7,740 bases of DNA, from contig CALNBU010000211.1 in NCBI GenBank assembly GCA_937875615.1, positions 1 to 7,740 on the forward strand. The letters run 5' to 3'. The notes under the pieces were generated by a model. It worked only from the letters and a program-made list of their open reading frames with translations. It ran no database searches and was not told the DNA's origin. Both the position numbers and the translations under genes were made by a program. This document shows positions 1-6,165 of the stretch, one piece after another. Positions within the stretch are counted from its first letter, which is position 1, and every line of letters begins with the position of its first letter. The stretch is from an uncultured Archangium sp. Its GTDB lineage: Bacteria > Myxococcota > Myxococcia > Myxococcales > Myxococcaceae.

Positions 1-2
1 TG

Positions 3-86
3 GAGCCATCGGCGCCCTGGCCCAAGTACGCGCGCGACGCGCGCAATACCGGGAATTTCAACGGCCCCGCGATTGACTGCCCGTAG
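3..86 (+). CDS. Possible C-terminal end of an upstream gene (partial)
   Basis: An open frame enters from the left edge and ends at TAG 84-86. About 23 of its 27 sense codons end in G or C, clearly better than the other two forward frames, which end at 74-76 and 88-90. The visible tail is polar and ends in Asp-Cys-Pro, with no recognisable domain. Only 27 codons are visible, so codon bias is the sole evidence. It would lie in the same direction as the cyclase operon and stop about 20 nt before a hairpin at 106-129. It could equally be non-coding GC-rich spacer. Confidence 0.3.
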   Translation, partial: EPSAPWPKYARDARNTGNFNGPAIDCP

Positions 87-100
87 TTGAGGCGGTGAAA

Positions 101-150
101 GGCGCGCGCTTCAGCGGGCGGTGAAGCGCTGCGGCCTCCCAGCGCGCGCC
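101..150 (+). other. Two mutually exclusive GC-rich inverted repeats upstream of the cyclase
   Basis: GGCGCGCGCT at 101-110 pairs perfectly with AGCGCGCGCC at 141-150 (10-bp stem, 30-nt loop). GCGCTTCA at 106-113 pairs perfectly with TGAAGCGC at 122-129 (8-bp stem, 8-nt loop). The two stems share bases 106-110, so they cannot form together. No U-tract follows either stem, so this is not a classical intrinsic terminator. It could be a terminator of the upstream gene, an attenuator-like leader element or chance pairing in GC-rich DNA. Confidence 0.4.
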
Positions 151-214
151 GTCGCCGCTGGAGCGTCGTTCGCCGACCAGTTCGACGGTCGTCCGTAGTA
201 TCTAGCGCGCGCGC

Positions 215-2668
215 ATGCGCAAAGCCCTTGAGCTGATCCGCCTCCGAGCCGGTCGCAGCTGGTGGCTGATGCTGCTGCTGGCCACGGTCTCCACGTTGTT
301 CGCCGCCGTCTGGTGGGAGTTCGACGTGATGGAGATCTCCGACGACGAGCGCAACGCCTACGACGACGGACTCAAGGCCTTCGTCACGCCCAAGCGGGAC
401 CTGCTCATCTACGCGCAGGAGCACTTCGGCCTCGGGCGGCTGGAGCGCTCGCAGGACGTGCTGGTGGTGGCGCTCGACGACTACACCATGACCGAGGTGG
501 CGCGCAGCCAGGCCCTGCGCCAGCGCTATGGCTCCAACCTCCCCTACGACCGCGTGGTCTGGGCCGACCTCTACAGCTACCTCGCGCAGGCGGGCGCGCG
601 GGTCGTCGCCTTCGACATGGTGATGAACGAGCCGTCGTCCGACGGCACCGGCGACCTGGCCTTCGCGCAGGCGCTCGACGACTTCGAGACGCCGCTCATC
701 ATGAGCTACAACACCTCCGCGACCGCGCCGCAGGTGCCGGCCGTGGAGGCGCCGGACTTCACGCGGCCGCTCGGCAAGATGCCGCGCCCTCCCGAGAAGG
801 AGACGCCCGAGGGCGAGTTCCCGGAGGATCCCACGCCCGAAGAGCTGGCCGCCGCCGAGGTCTTCATGGAGGCGCGCCGCCTGGAGTGGGCCGCGCGCGC
901 CTACGCCGTGCCCGTCACCTTCTCCGGCGGGCTGGAGGCGCCTCCGTTCTCGGAGGACGAAGACGAGCCCTCGTACCCCATGGCCGCGGTCGGCCCGGTG
1001 CTGGAGTCGGCGGACGGCTTCGGCACCGCCACCAGCGAGGAGGACGAAGACGGGAAGCTGCGCCGCACCGCCTTCGCGTACACCGACGGCGTCAACACCT
1101 ACGCCACGCTCCCGGTGATGGTGCTGGCCGCCATGGACAAGGCCACCTCCGTGGACCTCGCGCCCGGCGCCTTGTCCATCGGGGCGCGGAAGGTGCGCGT
1201 CAGCGGAGACGGGGTGGCGGAGATCAACTACGGCGGCCGGCTCGCGGAGCGCTTCACCATGGTGCCGCTCATCGACGTGCTGCGGCGCTACCACTTCTGC
1301 CGCGCGCGCGCGGAGGCGGGCCCCGACGCGCCGGAGGTCGAGCACGACTGCCCCGGCGGCGAGGTGGCGAAGGACCCGGAGGCCGCGCGCTTCCGGGGCA
1401 AGGTGGTGCTGGTGGGCGGCATCGCGGTGGGCACCGGCGACTCCAAGGCCACCCCGCTGGAGCAGGCCACCCCGGGGCTGGTGAAGCAGGCGGCCGTCAT
1501 CGACAACCTGCTCCACGACAACTTCATCATCGCCGCGCCCTACTGGCAGTCGTTCATCTTCGCCTTCTTCATCGCGCTCTTCTCGGTGGCGCTGGTGCTG
1601 GTGGTGCGCAACACCTTCGTCGACATCGGCTGGCCGGTGCTGCTGTACGTGGGCTTCTTCTTCATCACCGGCAGCTTCCTGGTGGTGACCCGGCAGCACC
1701 TCCTGTCGGCGATGCCCGGGCTGGCGGGCACCGTGGGCTCCATCCTGGCCACCACCTGGGAGCGGCTCTTCGCCCGCCGCGATCGCGAGCGCATCAAGGA
1801 GCTCTTCCAGAACTACATGGAAGCGGACCTGGTGGAGCTGATGGTGGAGCAGAAGGTGCTGCCGAAGCTCGACGGAGAGAACCTCTTCGTCACCGCGTTC
1901 TTCTCCGACATCAAGGGCTTCTCGACCTTCAGCGAGAAGTACCGGAACCAGCCGCGCACGTTGATGTGGCTGCTCAATCGCTACCTCTCCACGGTGACGC
2001 CGGAGCTGACGCAGCACGGCGCCTGCATCGACAAGTACATCGGCGACGCGGTGGTGGCGCTGTTCGGCGCGCCGGTGCGACACCCGGACCACGCGCTGCG
2101 GGCGTGCCGCGCCGCGCTCGACGTGCAGCGCGCCATCGGGAAGTTGCGCGTCGCCTTCCGCGAAGAGGGGCTGCCCGACGTCTACACCCGCATCGGCATC
2201 AACACCGGGAAGATGATGGTCGGCAACATCGGCAGCGAGCAGCTGCTCGACTTCACCGCCATCGGCGACGAGATGAACCTCGCCGCCCGGCTGGAGGGCG
2301 CCAACAAAATCTACGGCACGCTCATCATGCTGGGCGAGGGCACGTACGCCGAGGTGCGGCGGGAGGTCGAGGTCCGCGAGCTCGACGTGGTCCGGGTGGC
2401 CGGAAAACAGCAGGCCGTCAAGGTCTATGAACTGCTGGCGCTGAAAGGTCAGCTGTCAGATGAAAGGCGGAAAGTGGTTGACGCCTATGGGCGTGCGCTG
2501 CTCGCTTACCGCGCCCGAGACTTCGTGGGGGCGAAGGTGGCGGCGTTGGAGGGGCTCAAGGTCGACGCGGACGATGGACCCAGCCGCAGGCTCGTGGCGT
2601 TGTGTGATGCGTTCATGCTGCAACCGCCGCCCCCTGAGTGGGACGGCGTCTCGACGTTGGAAAAGTGA
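215..2668 (+). CDS. CHASE2-domain class III adenylate/guanylate cyclase, membrane-bound
   Basis: Predicted inner-membrane nucleotide cyclase (817 aa) making cAMP (or cGMP) in the cytoplasm in response to a periplasmic signal. A membrane anchor (about residues 16-34) is followed by a periplasmic CHASE2 domain (about 45-440) with typical elements: VALDD, GARVVAFD, EDEDGKLRR and GKVVLVGG followed by TPG. Three membrane helices follow (about 444-467, 472-492, 497-518), then the cyclase domain (about 550-715). Catalytic residues look complete: metal-binding Asp565 (FFSDIKGF) and Asp611 (KYIGD), purine-selecting Lys607 and Thr681 (class IIIb-like, suggesting ATP), transition-state Asn688 and Arg692. 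The C-terminus has a helical TPR-like stretch and the PPPxWDGV tail common in this family. ATG 215 is the first start after an in-frame TAG at 203-205; no Shine-Dalgarno is visible. A charged, Pro-rich insert (about 189-228) interrupts CHASE2. Family call is firm; ligand unknown. Confidence 0.93.
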   Translation: MRKALELIRLRAGRSWWLMLLLATVSTLFAAVWWEFDVMEISDDERNAYDDGLKAFVTPKRDLLIYAQEHFGLGRLERSQDVLVVALDDYTMTEVARSQALRQRYGSNLPYDRVVWADLYSYLAQAGARVVAFDMVMNEPSSDGTGDLAFAQALDDFETPLIMSYNTSATAPQVPAVEAPDFTRPLGKMPRPPEKETPEGEFPEDPTPEELAAAEVFMEARRLEWAARAYAVPVTFSGGLEAPPFSEDEDEPSYPMAAVGPVLESADGFGTATSEEDEDGKLRRTAFAYTDGVNTYATLPVMVLAAMDKATSVDLAPGALSIGARKVRVSGDGVAEINYGGRLAERFTMVPLIDVLRRYHFCRARAEAGPDAPEVEHDCPGGEVAKDPEAARFRGKVVLVGGIAVGTGDSKATPLEQATPGLVKQAAVIDNLLHDNFIIAAPYWQSFIFAFFIALFSVALVLVVRNTFVDIGWPVLLYVGFFFITGSFLVVTRQHLLSAMPGLAGTVGSILATTWERLFARRDRERIKELFQNYMEADLVELMVEQKVLPKLDGENLFVTAFFSDIKGFSTFSEKYRNQPRTLMWLLNRYLSTVTPELTQHGACIDKYIGDAVVALFGAPVRHPDHALRACRAALDVQRAIGKLRVAFREEGLPDVYTRIGINTGKMMVGNIGSEQLLDFTAIGDEMNLAARLEGANKIYGTLIMLGEGTYAEVRREVEVRELDVVRVAGKQQAVKVYELLALKGQLSDERRKVVDAYGRALLAYRARDFVGAKVAALEGLKVDADDGPSRRLVALCDAFMLQPPPPEWDGVSTLEK

Positions 2669-2680
2669 AGTAGTTCTTCA

Positions 2681-2686
2681 GGGAGG
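2681..2686 (+). promoter_or_regulatory. Ribosome binding site of the SH3-like gene
   Basis: GGGAGG lies 7 nt before ATG 2694. It fixes the start of the SH3-like protein there, directly at a signal peptide, rather than at the in-frame ATG at 2460 inside the cyclase gene. Confidence 0.75.
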
Positions 2687-2693
2687 TTCAAAC

Positions 2694-3200
2694 ATGAGAC
2701 GGAAGTTGTTGGTCGCAGCGCTGGTGACCGCCAGCACGGCGCTCGCGGTGAAGCCCGGCGAGACGCTGTACATCAAGTCGAAGGACACGCAGGTCCTCAA
2801 GGACCCCAAGGCCGGCTCTAAGCCGGTGACCAAGCTCCAGCCGGGTGACGAGGTCATCTGGAACGGTCCCAGCGACAAGGACAAGCAGTTCCACTCGGTG
2901 GAGGCCAAGGGCAAGAAGAAGGGCTTCGTGCTGCAGGCGAACCTCACTCCCAACAAGCCGCAGGAGGAGATCGACCAGGTCTCCGGAGCGCCGATGAACG
3001 AGAAGGCGCGCGCCAGCATGGCGGCCGCCACCAAGGCGCTCACGCCGGCCGGCATCAACTACGCCAAGAACAAGGGTGACGACGCGCCCAAGGCCCTCGA
3101 GGCCGCCGCGGAGGTCATCTACACGGAAGAGCACAACAAGGTGAAGGCCACGCCCGAAGCCATCGCGGCCAAGGGTAAGGAACTCGGAGGTGTGAAATGA
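2694..3200 (+). CDS. Small secreted SH3-like domain protein
   Basis: A 168-aa exported protein. It begins with a signal peptide (MRRK, then a hydrophobic stretch) and a probable cleavage site ALA-VKP after residue 18, so it should act in the periplasm or outside. Residues about 20-85 resemble a bacterial SH3 domain: ETLYIKS, a tract on LQPGDEVIWNG, and KKKGFVLQANL as the closing strand. Such domains usually bind peptides or cell wall, but no ligand can be named. The C-terminal half (about 100-168) is Ala- and charge-rich and probably helical, with no recognised family. It starts 25 nt after the cyclase with its own strong ribosome site, and its stop overlaps the start of the first protease by ATGA, so coupled translation is likely. 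This placement suggests a shared envelope role with the proteases. The domain call is moderate; the function is unknown. Confidence 0.8.
   Translation: MRRKLLVAALVTASTALAVKPGETLYIKSKDTQVLKDPKAGSKPVTKLQPGDEVIWNGPSDKDKQFHSVEAKGKKKGFVLQANLTPNKPQEEIDQVSGAPMNEKARASMAAATKALTPAGINYAKNKGDDAPKALEAAAEVIYTEEHNKVKATPEAIAAKGKELGGVK
3186..3190 (+). promoter_or_regulatory. Ribosome binding site of M48 protease P1
   Basis: GGAGG, 6 nt before ATG 3197, inside the last codons of the SH3-like gene. With the ATGA stop/start overlap it supports coupled translation. Confidence 0.7.
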
Positions 3201-4246
3201 AGTTCACCAAACTGATGGTGCTCGCGGGGCTGGTGTCGGTCTCGTCCGGTTGCGCGATCTTCAAGGGCGGCAGCCTCAAGGGCATGGCGGAGGCCGCCGC
3301 GAAGGAGGCCGCGCTGATGAAGGAGTCCGGTGAGTACGGCTCGAAGGAGTGCGAGCCCATCAAGACCCGGGAGCTCGCGTGGCAGGAAGAGCGCGCGGTG
3401 GGCAGCGCCACGGTGGTGGGCCTGGCCATGAGCGGCGGGCACGTCTTCATCGAGGGCATGACCGAGAAGGACCCCGAGACGCTCAACAAGAACCTCGCGG
3501 CGGGCAGCAAGGTGTCGCTCCCCGACAACGAGAAGAACGACCTGACCGCCTACCTGGCGGTGGTGGGGCGCAACCTCACCAAGTACTCCGACCGGCCCGA
3601 CCTCCCGTGGACCTTCGGCGTCATCGAGAACGAGACCCCCAACGCCTTCAGCGCGCCCGGCGGCTACGTGTTCGTGACCACCGGCCTGTTGAACAAGGTG
3701 ACCAACGAGGCGCAGCTGGCCGGCGTGCTGGCCCACGAGGTGGCGCACGTCACGCACCGTCACCAGCTCAAGACCTACAAGACGGCCAAGCACACCCAGT
3801 GCGTGGCGGCGCTCACCGCCGGCTACTACGCGGAGCGCTCGCCGAACCTCCCGGAGCCGCTGAAGCCGGCGCTCCAGTTCAGCAAGAAGTTCGGTCCGGG
3901 CGGCACGGTGGACCTCGACGCCCCCGACGAGGGTGGCTTCGTGCCCTTCGTCATCGACAAGGTGCTGGAGCTGGCGCGCCTCTTCGGGCTCGAGCACAAG
4001 GACGAGTTCGAGGCCGACGCGTCGGCGCTCCAGATGGTGGCCTTCGCCGGCTACGACACCCTCGAGTACGAGAACTTCCTCACCTCGCTGGGCAACCAGG
4101 GTGGCGTGTTCACCAACCACCCCACCACGGCCGATCGCGTCACCAAGCTCAAGGAGCTGCGCGAAGGTGACATGGCGCCGTTCTGCGCTGGCACCGCCAA
4201 GCCAGACGTCAGCAAGCACTTCTCGGTGTTGAAGCCGAAGAGCTGA
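3197..4246 (+). CDS. M48-family zinc metalloprotease lipoprotein (P1, catalytically complete)
   Basis: A 349-aa predicted lipoprotein metallopeptidase on the periplasmic side of the envelope. A signal peptide ends in the lipobox SSG-Cys19; Ala at +2 gives no obvious inner-membrane retention signal. The M48 core shows NAFSAPGGYVFVTTGLL, then VLAHEVAH with zinc ligands His180 and His184 and catalytic Glu181. The third ligand is Glu270 in EFEAD, with conserved Asp274. An HP loop follows (His308-Pro309, Arg314), the position of the His-switch in E. coli BepA. M48 lipoproteins such as BepA, LoiP and YcaL act in outer-membrane protein quality control; a similar job is inferred, not shown. Relative to P2 and P3 it has about 33 extra residues between the N-terminal Cys52 and HExxH. 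Cys202 lies 22 residues after His180. It is translationally coupled to the SH3-like gene, and its TGA overlaps the ATG of P2. Confidence 0.93.
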   Translation: MKFTKLMVLAGLVSVSSGCAIFKGGSLKGMAEAAAKEAALMKESGEYGSKECEPIKTRELAWQEERAVGSATVVGLAMSGGHVFIEGMTEKDPETLNKNLAAGSKVSLPDNEKNDLTAYLAVVGRNLTKYSDRPDLPWTFGVIENETPNAFSAPGGYVFVTTGLLNKVTNEAQLAGVLAHEVAHVTHRHQLKTYKTAKHTQCVAALTAGYYAERSPNLPEPLKPALQFSKKFGPGGTVDLDAPDEGGFVPFVIDKVLELARLFGLEHKDEFEADASALQMVAFAGYDTLEYENFLTSLGNQGGVFTNHPTTADRVTKLKELREGDMAPFCAGTAKPDVSKHFSVLKPKS

Positions 4247-5113
4247 TGACGAGGCTGCGCCTCGCGTCGCTCCTCGCGCTCGCGGGGAGCGGTTGGTGGG
4301 GAGGGCTCATCGCCTGCGCGCCCGTCGCGCCGGCGGTGCAGCCCCACGCCGGGGCGAGCCAGGCTGAGGCCGCCGCGATGGGCGCGCCAGCAGCAGGAAG
4401 CCATCGAAGAGACCCGCAGACAGTGCGAGCGCGAGGCGCAGTTGACGCCGGCGCAGGTGGACGCGCTGGTGCGTGAGAGACAGGAGGCCTTTCTCCTCAG
4501 CCTCGGTCCGTTGGTGAAGAAGCAGGGCGTGAAGGAGGCGTTGACCGAAGTGGGGCTGCGTGTCGCCGGAGCGGTGGCGCCGCTCGACTTCGAGGTGGTC
4601 GACAGCGACGTTCCCCGCAGCGTCTCCGCGAGCAACGGCATGGTGTGGGTCACCACCGGGCTCATCAAGCGGTGCGCCAACGAGGCGCAGCTCGCGGCGG
4701 TGTTGGCCCATGAGGTGGCGCACGTGACGCAGCGCTTCGAGCAGCTCCCGCACCTGCGCGCGCTGCGCGTGGCCTGCCGGCGCCCGCTGGCGCCAGCGCT
4801 GCTGCCCGACGGAGGCGCGGCGCCCATCGACCTGAACCGCGCCGTGCGTCAGGGCGCGGAGGCGGTGGTGGCCTTCGGTCACCCGAAGGAAGAGGCCGAC
4901 GCCGACGAGGCCGCGCTGCTGGCCCTGGCCGGAGCCGGCTACGACCCCGCGGCGTATGAGGTGCTGCTGGAGGCGCTGGGCGACAAGGGGCACGACGGCA
5001 GCCGATTCCAGGGCCGGGCCAGGCGACGCATCGAGCTGCTTTCGGCCACGCGGGCCGAGAAGAAGTTGAGCGGCGGGAAGACGCCGGCGCTGTCGAAGTC
5101 GCTGCGGTTCTGA
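4246..5113 (+). CDS. M48-family metalloprotease lipoprotein (P2), split by an apparent frameshift
   Basis: Second tandem paralogue. ATG 4246 overlaps the P1 stop by one base and opens a signal peptide with lipobox LIA-Cys24 in one frame. Around 4378-4386 coding passes to the +1 frame, which runs to TGA 5111-5113 and carries the protease. Frame-2 codons from 4382 are GC3-rich and encode QQQEAIEETRRQCERE, resembling the P3 N-terminus, while the original frame turns AT-rich at third positions and stops at 4476. Removing one base, for example in GGG 4380-4382, gives a 288-aa protein close to P3 in length. The body has WVTTGL, VLAHEVAH (4700-4723) and ExxAD before AGYDP, so zinc and catalytic residues are intact; the HP loop of P1 is absent. 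Causes could be sequencing error, a true frameshift mutation or recoding. Initiation at TTG 4442 would give a shorter, non-exported product. The family call is firm; gene integrity is uncertain. Confidence 0.85.
4378..4386 (+). other. Inferred frameshift point within P2
   Basis: Third-position GC preference and homology to P3 switch from frame 1 (signal peptide, lipobox, SQAEAAA) to frame 2 (ARQQQEAIEE) across this short interval. The only homopolymer is GGG at 4380-4382, and one surplus G there would explain the shift. No strong slippery heptamer is seen. Confidence 0.7.
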
Positions 5114-5123
5114 TTCGAAGGCT

Positions 5124-5128
5124 GGAGG
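5124..5128 (+). promoter_or_regulatory. Ribosome binding site of P3
   Basis: GGAGG, 7 nt before ATG 5136, in the 22-nt gap after P2. It supports this start over the in-frame ATG at 5145. Confidence 0.7.
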
Positions 5129-5135
5129 CTCGAAC

Positions 5136-6041
5136 ATGGTGCGGATGCTCATCGGGTGTGCGGCGCTGTTGTCGTGCGCGTCACAGGACGGCGCGAAGCG
5201 TGAGGACGACCCCTGGGGCGAAGCGCCAGCGCAGGAGCCCGAGAAGCCGTCGGACGCCGAGGCGGCGGGGCCGCGCGGCGCCAGCCTGAGCGGGCTGCAG
5301 GAACAGGTCCAGCGGGAGACGGAGGCGCTGCGCGAGGCGGAGCGCGCCTGTCTGGCGGAGGTCCCCGACGTGTTGTCGGCGGAGCAACTGGCGGAGCTGA
5401 GCCGGTTGCGAATTGCGCGCTTCGAGGCGCAGACCGGGCCGCAGGTGGAAGACGGCGCTGCGTTGAAGGCGCTCAACGAGGTGCTTGGCCGGGTCGCGCC
5501 GGGCAAGGGGTTGCGGGCGCGCCTCACGCGCAGCGACCTGCGTCGCAGCGGCTTCGTGCACGACGGTACGGTGCTGGTGACCGCCGGGGTGCTCGGGGCC
5601 TGCGCCGACGAAGCGCAGCTGGCCGGGGTCCTGGCGCTGGCCGCGGAACGGGTGGCCCGCCGCGCCGACGTCGAGCCCTACGTGAGGACGCTGCGCGCGG
5701 AGTGTCACACCCGGCACGCCGCGGCCCGCCTGGCGCCCTCGATGGCGGCGGTGGGGCCGTTGCCGGGCATGACGCTCAACATCTCCGGGATGGCGGAGGC
5801 GATTGGGTCGTTCGCCGAGGTCGAAGCGGAGGATGTCGCGGTCCTGCAGGCCCTCGCCGCCGCCGGCTATGAGCCCGCGGCGTGGGAGGCGCTGGTGTTG
5901 ACGTTGGGCGACACCAACCTCGACGGGGTGAGCCGCGCCGGCGCCGCCCAGCAGCAGGCCACGCGACTGAGCGAGCGGCGGGCGGCGCTGAAGTTGAAAG
6001 CAGGCAAGCGACCGCCGTTGGCCGGCGCGCTCCGCCGGTGA
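5136..6041 (+). CDS. M48-like lipoprotein lacking the active site (P3, probable pseudoprotease)
   Basis: A 301-aa third tandem paralogue. It has a very short signal peptide and lipobox LLS-Cys14, so it should be a periplasm-facing lipoprotein. Residues about 17-55 are acidic and Pro-rich, followed by a helical segment (about 48-95). Homology to P1 and P2 is clear in VLVTAGVL, DEAQLAGVLA, AAAGYEPAAWEAL and the C-terminal region. The M48 catalytic set is gone: the HEVAH position reads LAAER (168-172), and the third zinc ligand is Val229 (Asp233 is kept in VEAED). The HP loop is also absent. The reading frame is otherwise intact with strong GC3 bias, suggesting a maintained non-catalytic protein rather than decay. 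Cys72 and Cys190 match cysteines of P1 and P2, and Cys156 matches one in P2. A scaffold, adaptor or inhibitor role alongside P1 and P2 is inferred. It is the last gene of the run; no intrinsic terminator is seen after it. Confidence 0.85.
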   Translation: MVRMLIGCAALLSCASQDGAKREDDPWGEAPAQEPEKPSDAEAAGPRGASLSGLQEQVQRETEALREAERACLAEVPDVLSAEQLAELSRLRIARFEAQTGPQVEDGAALKALNEVLGRVAPGKGLRARLTRSDLRRSGFVHDGTVLVTAGVLGACADEAQLAGVLALAAERVARRADVEPYVRTLRAECHTRHAAARLAPSMAAVGPLPGMTLNISGMAEAIGSFAEVEAEDVAVLQALAAAGYEPAAWEALVLTLGDTNLDGVSRAGAAQQQATRLSERRAALKLKAGKRPPLAGALRR

Positions 6042-6130
6042 CGTCGCAACATTTCTTCATGCTCGCAACCCGTTGATTTAGCAGCCCTTACGGCGTACAG
6101 CGTCACGCGGTATCAAAACCCGGCTTGCGC

Positions 6131-6158
6131 GTTGGTTAGTAGGCGCTTACTAACGAAC
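6131..6158 (+). promoter_or_regulatory. 28-bp imperfect palindrome, probable TetR-family operator
   Basis: GTTAGTA (6135-6141) and TACTAAC (6148-6154) form a near-perfect 20-bp inverted repeat. Outer GTT and AAC extend it to 28 bp, with 12 of 14 base pairs complementary. It ends 7 nt before the ATG of the TetR-type gene. TTAGT-ACTAA palindromes are typical of operators bound by TetR regulators of efflux genes. A weak promoter, TTGCGC (6125-6130) with TACTAA (6148-6153) at 17-bp spacing, would place the -10 box inside the palindrome, fitting autorepression. The operator call is strong; the promoter elements are tentative. Confidence 0.75.
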
Positions 6159-6165
6159 CCGTTTC

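Noticed and set aside
262..2430. 722-codon open frame overlapping the cyclase in another + frame
   Set aside because: Product is almost entirely Arg, Gly, Ala and His with no domain. It is the shadow expected in GC-rich DNA under a real gene with intact cyclase motifs.
2460..2693. N-terminal extension of the SH3-like gene to ATG 2460
   Set aside because: It overlaps the cyclase C-terminus by over 200 bases. ATG 2694 has a good ribosome site and begins a signal peptide.
3119..4219. 366-codon minus-strand open frame across P1
   Set aside because: Val/Leu/Arg/Gly-rich product with no family signature, antisense to a clear M48 protease; a GC-rich shadow.
4246..4476. A separate 76-aa small lipoprotein gene
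   Set aside because: After about 4386 this frame loses GC3 bias and becomes a shadow of the P2 body. Only its first part (signal peptide and lipobox) looks coding, as the N-terminus of P2.
4442..5113. TTG 4442 as the true start of P2
   Set aside because: Homology to P3 and codon bias continue upstream in the same frame, and this start would remove the export signal from a lipoprotein-type protease. It is kept only as a possible secondary start.
4307..5527. 406-codon minus-strand open frame across P2 and P3
   Set aside because: It spans two homologous + strand protease genes and has low-complexity Arg/Ser/Ala content; a shadow.
6042..6130. Intrinsic terminator after P3
   Set aside because: GTGACG near 6039 can pair with CGTCAC near 6101, but the loop is over 50 nt and no U-tract follows.
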